Shown here in pieces: positions 1-5,705 of a DNA stretch of 39,665 bases. The DNA comes from CAZCBJ01 sp964496705. GTDB taxonomy: Bacteria; Chloroflexota; Anaerolineae; Anaerolineales; Anaerolineaceae. The first letter of the stretch is position 1. Every line of letters starts with the position of its first letter. The position numbers and the translations under genes are program-made. The DNA is taken from the NCBI GenBank assembly GCA_964496705.1, contig CAZCBJ010000011.1:1-39665 (forward strand). Direction: 5' to 3'. The notes below the pieces were generated by a model. It saw only the letters and a program-made list of their open reading frames with translations, was not told the origin of the DNA and searched no databases.

Positions 1-345
1 GTGTATCCTGTTAATAAACTCCAAAAACAAGAATCTGAACAGGATAACCAGGATGAACAGGATAAGAAAAGAAGAAGATACTCATATCCTGTATATCCTG
101 TGTATCCTGTTAATAAACTCCAAAAACAAGAATCTGAACAGGATAACCAGGATGAACAGGATAAGAAAAGAAGAAGATACTCATATCCTGTATATCCTGT
201 GTATCCTGTTAATAAACTCCAAAAACAAGAATCTGAACAGGATAACCAGGATGGACAGGATAAGAAAAGAAGAAAATACTCATATCCTGTGTATACTGTT
301 TATAAACTCCGAAAACAAGATACCGGACAGGATCACCCAAAGTAG
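1..345. repeat. Tandem array of 99-bp hairpin-forming repeats (left arm)
   Basis: Three near-identical units start at 1, 100 and 199 (period 99 bp), and a degenerate fourth begins near 289 and breaks off at about 338. Each unit holds three AGGAT motifs spaced 9 nt apart (as in ACAGGATAACCAGGATG), an A/G-rich spacer, then three ATCCT motifs also spaced 9 nt apart (as in ATCCTGTATATCCTGTG). The two halves are roughly reverse-complementary, so one unit can fold into a long imperfect hairpin. Open reading frames run through the array in several frames only because the unit length is a multiple of three. The degenerate fourth copy stops at ACAGGATCACCC (327-338), just before the GxxExxY gene. Confidence 0.93.
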
Positions 346-372
346 GTACCCCAAATATTTCCAGGAGCAGCT

Positions 373-816
373 ATGCCACAAATTCATTATGAATTGACAG
401 AAAAGATATTGAAGGCGTGTTTTGAAGTGATCAATGAATTGGGGCCGGGTTTTTTAGAATCGGTTTACCAAAATGCTTTATTGATTGCCTTGAAGCAAAA
501 AGGACTGAAGGTGCAAGCCCAATACCCACTGGTAGTAACCTTCCGGGGAGAAGTGGTGGGTCAATTTTATGCAGACATTTTGGTCGAAGACAAGGTCATT
601 GTTGAATTGAAGGCGGTTACGAGCCTGGCGACAGAACATCAGGCGCAGGTTATCAATTATTTGAAGGCAACCGGCATTGACGTGGGGTTGCTGGTCAACT
701 TCGGTCGACCATTGCTTGAATATAAGCGGTGCGAACGGAATCGACCCAGGAGGGGCAAGGAAGACGAGACTCCCGTGTCATCGAATGAAGCCCAACAAGA
801 TCACCCGGATGGATAG
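373..816 (+). CDS. GxxExxY family protein (PD-(D/E)XK-like fold, PDDEXK_3)
   Basis: A 147-residue protein with the family signature G26-F-L-E29-S-V-Y32. A PD-(D/E)XK-type core is visible as D68 followed by E78-L-K80. Members of this family are predicted nuclease-fold proteins of unknown function, and cleavage is not demonstrated here. ATG 373 is chosen because AGGAG lies at 362-366 with good spacing. The conserved domain ends near residue 118 (LLEYKR). The last ~25 residues are an unconserved tail, and its final residues and the stop codon are encoded by repeat sequence. The gene is flanked on both sides by the same tandem hairpin repeat and appears to have been inserted into one unit: the 12-mer at 327-338 recurs at 795-806 with one mismatch. 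Confidence 0.88.
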   Translation: MPQIHYELTEKILKACFEVINELGPGFLESVYQNALLIALKQKGLKVQAQYPLVVTFRGEVVGQFYADILVEDKVIVELKAVTSLATEHQAQVINYLKATGIDVGLLVNFGRPLLEYKRCERNRPRRGKEDETPVSSNEAQQDHPDG

Positions 817-1162
817 AATAAGAAAGGAGGAAACGTTACCAATATCCTGAATATCCTGTGCATCCTGTTCAAAGACATCAAAAACAAGAATTTAAACANN
901 NNNNNNNNNNNNNNNNNNNNNNNNNNNNNNNNNNNNNNNNNNNNNNNNNNNNNNNNNNNNNNNNNNNNNNNNNNNNNNNNNNNNNNNNNNNNNNNNNNGG
1001 ATAACCAGGATGGGCAGGATAAAAAAGATGATATCCATATCCTGGGTATCCTGCGCATCCTGTTTATAGATTCTGAAAACAAAATATCGAACAGGATAAC
1101 CAGGATGGGCAGGATAAAAAAGATGATATCCATATCCTGGGTATCCTGTGCATCCTGTTCAT
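795..1162. repeat. Tandem hairpin repeats (right arm), interrupted by the gap
   Basis: The sequence from about 795 continues the unit broken at 338: ACAAGATCACCC, then GGATGG, ATAAGAAAGG, and the facing ATCCT series (843-869). After the gap, two related units start at 999 and 1094 (period 95 bp) with the variant spacer AAAAAAGATGATATCC. The left-arm and right-arm units share the AGGAT / ATCCT halves but differ in the spacer, so the array contains two sub-families. A diverged single half-unit is also seen near 27387-27410. Confidence 0.88.
899..998. other. Assembly gap (100 N)
   Basis: Exactly 100 undetermined bases lie inside the tandem repeat. The round number indicates a scaffolding placeholder, so the true length and the number of repeat units are unknown. 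Confidence 0.97.
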
Positions 1163-1183
1163 AGACTCCAGTCTCTTTTGCCC

Positions 1184-1216
1184 ACCGAAAACCGATAACC
1201 GAAAACTGAAAACTGC
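1184..1216. repeat. AACCGA / GAAAACTG short repeat (copy a)
   Basis: A run of ACCGAAAACCGATAACCGA-type units followed by GAAAACTGAAAACTG. The same low-complexity motif occurs at 7044-7074, 13371-13424, 28138-28157 (reverse), 29565-29589 (reverse), 31991-32035 (reverse) and 32101-32146. This copy runs directly into the -10 element of the next gene. Confidence 0.8.
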
Positions 1217-1222
1217 TATAAT
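1214..1222 (+). promoter_or_regulatory. Extended -10 promoter, probable leaderless start
   Basis: TGC followed by a perfect TATAAT (1217-1222), with only six bases before ATG 1229. That spacing puts the expected transcription start at or next to the A of the start codon. No Shine-Dalgarno sequence is present. No convincing -35 is visible, as is usual for extended -10 promoters. Confidence 0.7.
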
Positions 1223-1228
1223 TAATCC

Positions 1229-2422
1229 ATGCCTGAAATTGTGATGACCCTCAACGGCGGATCCTACAGTGTGGAGCAGCTACGCGCGCTGCTGGAGAAG
1301 TTCAAAGAGCAGTACGACATCATCACCAACCTGCGCGTGCTGGGCTGGGGTGAGGCGTGGGGCGAGCTGGTCAAGATCGCCCTGTATCACCGCGGCGCCG
1401 AGCTGTCGCAGGTGGGTTCCACTTGGATGGGCGGGCTGGCGGCGATGAACGTGCTGCGGCCGTTCTCCCCAGCTGAGCTGTCGGTGGTGGGCGGCGCACA
1501 GGCCTTCATCCCCGGGACCTGGCGCAGCTGCGTGACCCACGACGGCGGACAGGTGCTGGGTTTGCCCTGGATCGCCGAATCATTTTTCCCCGTCTACTGG
1601 CGCGATATGCTGGAGCAGGCTGGCGTGGATGAAAGCGCGGCCTTCGCCTCGCCGGAGAGCATGGAGGAAAGCTTTGCGCGGCTGAACGCGTGCGGCATCC
1701 CGGCCTGGGTTTTCCCGCCGGGCGAGGGGCTGCTGGCGCTGCACAACAGCATGTCCATGATCTGGGGTGCGGGCGGTGAGCTGGCCTCTCCGGATGGGCG
1801 GCGGGTGATGTTCAATGAGCCTGCGGCACGTGCGGGCCTGCGCGCTTTTTACCGCCTGTTCCGCCACCTGCCCGACCAATTTCATGGGCTGCTCCCCGGT
1901 CAGCAGGAGGGTGAGTTCCTAGCGCGGCGGGCGGCGGTGACCTACGCTTCGATGAGTCTGATGAATAGCCTTCACGGGCTGCCCAACGCGGACGAGCTGC
2001 TGCCACGGCTGGGGGCCTGTCTGTCGCCGGGCGTGCCGTTCGTGGCTGGCTCGAACATTGCCGTCTGGCAGGATGCGCCCTTCGCCAGTCAACAGGCGGC
2101 GGTGCTGCTGGCGCAGTTCCTGTGCAGCAAGGACAGCCAGTTGGCCTATTTCCACTCGGCCGGCTCCATGCCCGCCCGGTTGGATGCGCTGCACGAGGTG
2201 CCGCTCGGTGAACCGCTGATGCAGGTGACGGCGGCGGCGCTGCGCACCGGGCGCGGTTTCAGCCAGATCCCCATGTGGGGGTTGATCGAGGATCGGCTGA
2301 TTGCCACGCTGGCGCGCATCGGGCAGGAATACGCGGTCAAAACGGATGCTGACCTGGACGCGCTGTTTGACCGGTACCTGCTGCCGCTGGAGAAGCGCCT
2401 GATGATGAGCCTGGCGCGGTAG
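1229..2422 (+). CDS. Extracellular-solute-binding-like protein lacking a signal peptide
   Basis: A 397-residue protein that resembles carbohydrate ABC-transporter binding proteins of the CUT1 type in layout and in segments such as LGLPWIAESFFPVYWRD, the region around FIPGTWRS, and the C-terminal helical stretch with a bound-sugar-type tryptophan (IPMWGLIED). It starts directly with the first beta strand (MPEIVMTLNGG) and has no signal peptide, lipobox or membrane anchor. No permease or ATPase genes are adjacent. It may be a cytoplasmic sugar sensor, a relic of a binding protein, or a gene whose export signal was lost. Translation probably starts at ATG 1229, next to the -10. The AGCG/CGCT mini-hairpin with a T run just after the stop could act as a weak terminator. 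Confidence 0.65.
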   Translation: MPEIVMTLNGGSYSVEQLRALLEKFKEQYDIITNLRVLGWGEAWGELVKIALYHRGAELSQVGSTWMGGLAAMNVLRPFSPAELSVVGGAQAFIPGTWRSCVTHDGGQVLGLPWIAESFFPVYWRDMLEQAGVDESAAFASPESMEESFARLNACGIPAWVFPPGEGLLALHNSMSMIWGAGGELASPDGRRVMFNEPAARAGLRAFYRLFRHLPDQFHGLLPGQQEGEFLARRAAVTYASMSLMNSLHGLPNADELLPRLGACLSPGVPFVAGSNIAVWQDAPFASQQAAVLLAQFLCSKDSQLAYFHSAGSMPARLDALHEVPLGEPLMQVTAAALRTGRGFSQIPMWGLIEDRLIATLARIGQEYAVKTDADLDALFDRYLLPLEKRLMMSLAR

Positions 2423-2450
2423 CGGGTTTTCGCTTTTTGGTTGTCGACCA

Positions 2451-2723
2451 TTGAAATTTTGGGAGACGCGCACGACGGTGAAGATTTGTGAACTCGCCGG
2501 TGGAGTGTTTGCAGTAAGCGGGCTGGGGCATCTGCGGGTGGTCGCGGTCAACACCGGCCTGCCGCCCAATACTCGCTTTGCAGACGATGAAGGTAGACAG
2601 GAATGGATGCGCCATCTGCGGCGCTTGCAAACGCTGGAGATTGAGACGATCGTCCCCGGGCACGGAGAAGTGTGCGGCAAAGCAGAGATAGCGCGGAATA
2701 TCGAATGCCTGTCCGGAAATTGA
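2451..2723 (+). pseudogene. Metallo-beta-lactamase-fold hydrolase remnant, core deleted
   Basis: The 90-residue frame keeps the two ends of an MBL-fold enzyme. An N-terminal strand segment (VKICELAGGVFAVSG, then VNTGL) is joined directly to the late segment with WMRHLRRLQTLEIETIVPGHG, where PGHG carries the last metal-binding histidine. The central region with the HxHxDH metal site, normally over 100 residues, is absent. It is therefore very unlikely to be an active hydrolase. The frame is open, so an in-frame or frame-neutral internal deletion is the simplest reading. Confidence 0.6.
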
Positions 2724-2882
2724 TTCCCGGGCGGTCATTGGAATGGATTGACCCTGATCAGGAACCCCGCCTGCTTCGGTAAATTGACCCCTAGTGGGGG
2801 GAATGGAAAATTACACACGGATATTGGTGGCTGAGGCGTGCAGGCGCTTCCAGCCGCCCAAGCCGCGACCTTGTACTGGGGG

Positions 2883-2953
2883 CAGGGTCGCCCCTAAGGG
2901 TCGCCGCTTGACAAAACCAGCGGCGACCCTGTATAATATTCAGGGTCGCCCCT
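2883..2953. promoter_or_regulatory. Inverted and direct GGGTCGCC repeats: candidate operator/centromere for the ParA-RHH pair
   Basis: A perfect 12-bp inverted repeat, AGGGTCGCCGCT (2897-2908) and its complement (2919-2930), is separated by 10 bp. Outside it lie two identical direct repeats of CAGGGTCGCCCCT at 2883-2895 and 2941-2953. The group overlaps the promoter completely. Type Ib partition operons are typically autoregulated by their ribbon-helix-helix protein at such clustered repeats, and these can double as the partition site. The link to the downstream protein is inference. Confidence 0.65.
2908..2937 (+). promoter_or_regulatory. Consensus sigma-70 promoter of the parA operon
   Basis: TTGACA (2908-2913) and TATAAT (2932-2937) are both perfect matches, with an 18-bp spacer. 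The right half of the inverted repeat fills the spacer, so bound protein would block polymerase. The leader to ATG 3006 is about 60 nt. Confidence 0.85.
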
Positions 2954-3005
2954 CAAAACCACATCGCGGCACTTTTGGACACAAGGACTCAGCGCTGCAC
3001 AAGCC

Positions 3006-3776
3006 ATGAAAATCTTCGCTTTTGCCAATCAAAAAGGTGGGGTGGGCAAAACCACCACCGCCGTCACCCTCGCCCACGGCCTGGCTCTGCAGGGGCACCG
3101 CACGCTGCTGGTTGACCTCGACCCGCAGGGACACGTCGCCCTGGCCCTCGGTCTGGACAAAGCCCCCGGCCTCTACCAGGTGATCTGTCTGGATGAAAAG
3201 CTCAAGAAGGTTGTCCGCCCGGCGCGTCCCAACCTTGACATCCTGCCCTCTGACAAACGCACCGAAAAGGTCAAGCGCGAGATCACCCTCTCCGACTTCC
3301 GCGAGGCGATCCTTGACGACCTGCTGCGCGCCGCGCCCTACGATGTGGTGCTGCTCGACATGGCCCCCAGCTTGGATGTGCTGCACATCAACGGCCTGGT
3401 GGCCAGCGACTGGGTCATCGTGCCAACCCGCCTGGATGCGCTGGCGGTGGACGGCGTCAAGGAGATCCTGCTCACCATGGGGGAGGTGGCTCAGCGCGGA
3501 CATGCCTTCCAGGGCTATGCCGTGCTGCCCACCATGTTCGACCGCACCACCCGTGAAACACTGGCCCAGTTCAGGGAGTTGGCCAATGCCTTTGGTCAGC
3601 GCGTCTGGCCGCCCATCCCCCAGGATACGCGCGTGCGCGAGGCGGCTGCCTATGGCAAGACCCTGTGGGAATACTCGACCGATTCGCCCGCCATGACCGG
3701 CTACCACAACGGCAGGGTCTCGGTCGGCGGCTATCATCAAATCCTCGAGCGCATGATGGAGGTGCTGCATGGCTGA
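3006..3776 (+). CDS. parA: ParA/Soj-family partition ATPase
   Basis: A 256-residue deviant-Walker ATPase. The P-loop is K10-G-G-V-G-K15-T-T with the signature lysine, the A-prime motif is VDLDPQG (D37, D39), and Walker B ends at D118 in VVLLDMAPS. There is no N-terminal helix-turn-helix extension, so it resembles the short type Ib ParA group, whose partner is a small ribbon-helix-helix protein. Such a protein follows with an 8-nt overlap. ParA acts by ATP-dependent binding to nucleoid DNA and positions a replicon or other cargo. A MinD role is less likely because no C-terminal amphipathic membrane helix is seen. The autoregulatory-looking promoter suggests a transferred partition cassette, possibly from a plasmid or integrative element. 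Confidence 0.85.
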   Translation: MKIFAFANQKGGVGKTTTAVTLAHGLALQGHRTLLVDLDPQGHVALALGLDKAPGLYQVICLDEKLKKVVRPARPNLDILPSDKRTEKVKREITLSDFREAILDDLLRAAPYDVVLLDMAPSLDVLHINGLVASDWVIVPTRLDALAVDGVKEILLTMGEVAQRGHAFQGYAVLPTMFDRTTRETLAQFRELANAFGQRVWPPIPQDTRVREAAAYGKTLWEYSTDSPAMTGYHNGRVSVGGYHQILERMMEVLHG

Positions 3777-4182
3777 GCGTAAATTTGAACGGCGCCCGGT
3801 GCTGGACTCGGCGGTGGCGGACCTGTTGAACACGATGGAGGAGCGCCAGCGCGAGTCGCAGCTTCCGCGACGACTGCGCGAAAAAAAGGCGCGCGAGCGC
3901 GCCAAGATCCAGGCCCGCCGCGACCAGCGCGCCACCTATGATCTGCCCCCAGAGGTGCGCGGCAAGATCAAGGACCTGGCCGACGAAGAGCGCCTGCCCG
4001 CCAGCCAGATCGTGACCCTGGCGCTGCTGCGCTTCCTGCGCGACTACGAGTCCGGCGCGGTGGAGCTGTCGCAGTACAAGCAGCCCTCGCGCAGCCCGCG
4101 ATATGACTGGAATCTGGTGCTGCCCGAGGAGATGCTGCCGGCGGGGAGTAAATCGAGAAGGAAGAAGAATTCGTCGGGATGA
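3769..4182 (+). CDS. Ribbon-helix-helix protein, probable partner of ParA (ParG/omega-like)
   Basis: A 137-residue, very basic protein starting inside the end of parA (8-nt overlap, translationally coupled). Residues 1-54 are charged and probably disordered or coiled (REKKARERAKIQARRDQR). Residues 55-93 fit a ribbon-helix-helix fold: a short strand (ATYDLP), a first helix (PEVRGKIKDLADEE), then PASQIVTLALLRFLRDY. A basic tail ends the protein. In type Ib partition systems this protein binds the centromere, represses the operon and stimulates ParA through its flexible N-terminus. The upstream GGGTCGCC repeats are the natural candidate target. The assignment rests on fold pattern and position. 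Confidence 0.7.
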   Translation: MAERKFERRPVLDSAVADLLNTMEERQRESQLPRRLREKKARERAKIQARRDQRATYDLPPEVRGKIKDLADEERLPASQIVTLALLRFLRDYESGAVELSQYKQPSRSPRYDWNLVLPEEMLPAGSKSRRKKNSSG

Positions 4183-4258
4183 AAAGGATCAACACAAAGC
4201 CACCGCGAGGGCGCGCAAAATTGCCTTCCTGGCGGCCTTGTGAGGTGTTGAGGTTGAA

Positions 4259-5053
4259 ATGGAATTTCCGATACTGAGTGCAGATGAGTTTTACAGCCGG
4301 GAGGAGCAGTACCTGCGCGCGGTGGACCCGGACAGAGAATGGGAGAATTACACCGAGAACGAGACCTGGGAGACAAGCCTGCTGAGCGCCGCACTGGGGG
4401 CGGGGCAGGGGAAGACCGCGCTGGACTGCTCGTGCGGCAGCGGTAACCAGACGGTCACATTGGCGCGGCTGGGCTGGCAGGTCACCGCCACTGACATCAC
4501 TGAAATCTACATGGCTGAGGCGCGGCGCAGGGCGCAAGCGGCAAATCTGCCCATCCGCTTCCTGGCTTGCGATATGCGCCGCCTGGAACAGTGCTTCGGA
4601 GCCGAATTCGACTGCGTGGTCACTTGCATGGCGCTGGACAACATCCCCGAGGACGAAGGCATCCGCCAGGCGCTGCGCGCGATGCGTGCCGTGCTCAAGC
4701 CAGGCGGGAAGCTGTACATCCGCCTGCGCGATTTCGATTACCTGATGAGCGACCGCCCGCGCTACGAATTCGATGAGGAAATCCCCCTGTCCTACGGCAA
4801 GCTGTATCGCATGGAGGACTGGGCTTATGAAAGCGACGGCGTCCACGTGGTTGACATCCATGTGTACTGGCTGAGGGATGATCGCAAGAGCGGCTACCCG
4901 TGGAGCAGTGAAATCTTCGCCTACCGGCGGCGGGCACTGCGCCGCGCTGATCTGGCGGCCTTCATGCATGAGGCGGGCTTTCATTGTGAGGAGGTATTAC
5001 CCGCGCAGGAAGGCTTTTTCCCGCCGTATGAGGTGCTGGCTCTCATCTCCTGA
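4259..5053 (+). CDS. Class I SAM-dependent methyltransferase
   Basis: A 264-residue Rossmann-fold methyltransferase. Motif I is ALDCSCGSG (residues 54-62), strand 2 ends in the acidic D79 (VTATD) that would bind the SAM ribose, and motif III is seen at FDCVVTCMALDNIP, followed by the post-motif LKPGGKLYIRLRD. The layout resembles glycine/sarcosine N-methyltransferase-type enzymes, but the substrate cannot be read from sequence. It lies 76 bp after the ParA-RHH pair on the same strand. Only a weak GAGG precedes ATG 4259. Confidence 0.8.
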   Translation: MEFPILSADEFYSREEQYLRAVDPDREWENYTENETWETSLLSAALGAGQGKTALDCSCGSGNQTVTLARLGWQVTATDITEIYMAEARRRAQAANLPIRFLACDMRRLEQCFGAEFDCVVTCMALDNIPEDEGIRQALRAMRAVLKPGGKLYIRLRDFDYLMSDRPRYEFDEEIPLSYGKLYRMEDWAYESDGVHVVDIHVYWLRDDRKSGYPWSSEIFAYRRRALRRADLAAFMHEAGFHCEEVLPAQEGFFPPYEVLALIS

Positions 5054-5087
5054 GCCCTTGGGCTAATGGATATGGGAAGGGGAAGCA

Positions 5088-5256
5088 TTGGCCCTCATCT
5101 CCTGACCTTTTCTGGCATTGGATGGGTAAAGGGAAAGCATTAGCCCTCATCCCCTGTCCCCTTCTCCCATGCAACGGGAGAAGGGGAAACTCGCCATCGA
5201 TTCCCCTCTCCCGCTCGCGGGAGAGGGGTAAGGGGTGAGGGCGGGCAAGGGGTGAG
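5088..5256. repeat. REP-like hairpin cluster downstream of the DUF559 gene
   Basis: Several copies of a GCCCTCATCCCCTG / CCCTCACCCC family. Two perfect 11-bp hairpins are present: CCCCTTCTCCC (5158-5168) with 5176-5186, and CCCCTCTCCCG (5203-5213) with 5218-5228 around a CTCG loop. A further half copy lies at 5088-5101. A related hairpin occurs upstream of the same gene (5656-5701), and a longer relative is at 17796-17848. Confidence 0.88.
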
Positions 5257-5271
5257 GGCATCCAAATATCC

Positions 5272-5652
5272 TCACCTCTCTTTGCCCTTTGCGCTTCTCT
5301 GACAGGCCTCCAATATCTGCTGTAAAACTTCATCCAGGCGTTCTTCCACAGCCTGGTTATTGAACCGCATGATGCTGTATCCTTTTTCTTCCAGCCATCG
5401 GGTTCGTTCCGCGTCATATTCCACCTGATTGGCGTGAACACTGCCGTCCAGCTCTATGACCAGGTTGGCAGCCGGGCAGAAGAAATCTGCAATGCACCTG
5501 CCGATGGGCGCCTGCCGGCGAAATTTATATCCACCCAACCGGCGGTCGCGCAATTTATCCCAAAGAACAGCTTCAGCCGCTGTCATTTGCTGGCGAAGCT
5601 CGCGCGCGCGAAGTTGAACGCTTTCAGAAGTGCGAATGCGCTGCTTGGACAT
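5272..5652 (-). CDS. DUF559 protein (Vsr/PD-(D/E)XK-like endonuclease fold)
   Basis: A 126-residue DUF559 protein. The frame is open upstream to 5904, but ATG 5652 (MSKQRIRT) matches the usual start of the family. The core runs from WDKLRDRRLGGYKFRRQ through IADFFCPAANLVIELDG (D56, E67, D69) to the late RFNN motif. The family is related to very-short-patch-repair endonucleases and is predicted to be a nuclease; its role is unknown. The Shine-Dalgarno-like GAGGG belongs to the upstream REP-like repeat, and the stop codon is followed at once by more copies, so the gene is packed tightly between repeats. The nearest copies on each side have the same orientation, so the gene sits between direct repeats. 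Confidence 0.87.
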   Translation of the reverse strand: MSKQRIRTSESVQLRARELRQQMTAAEAVLWDKLRDRRLGGYKFRRQAPIGRCIADFFCPAANLVIELDGSVHANQVEYDAERTRWLEEKGYSIMRFNNQAVEERLDEVLQQILEACQRSAKGKER

Positions 5653-5655
5653 GTT

Positions 5656-5701
5656 ACCCTCATCCCCTGATCCCTTCTCCCATTCAATAGGAGAAGGGAA
5701 A
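5656..5701. repeat. REP-like hairpin upstream of the DUF559 gene
   Basis: CCCTCATCCCCTGATCCCTTCTCCC-type copy with a 9-bp hairpin (5672-5680 with 5690-5698). It aligns base for base, with few changes, to the copy at 5144-5189 on the other side of the gene and has the same orientation. Confidence 0.88.
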
Positions 5702-5705
5702 TTAA

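Noticed and set aside
1..397. Two overlapping ORFs of 114 residues through the left repeats
   Set aside because: They are repeat translations; the 99-bp period keeps frames open. Composition is low-complexity and no start signal exists.
1..1162. CRISPR array
   Set aside because: Units are near-identical over their full length, with no unique spacers of constant size and no cas genes.
2794..3009. 71-residue ORF ahead of parA
   Set aside because: It spans the consensus promoter and operator repeats and shows no protein-like conservation.
3006..4182. MinD-like cell-division ATPase or prophage partition region
   Set aside because: No MinC/MinE, no membrane-targeting helix, and no phage structural or integrase genes; RHH partner and operator fit type Ib partition better.
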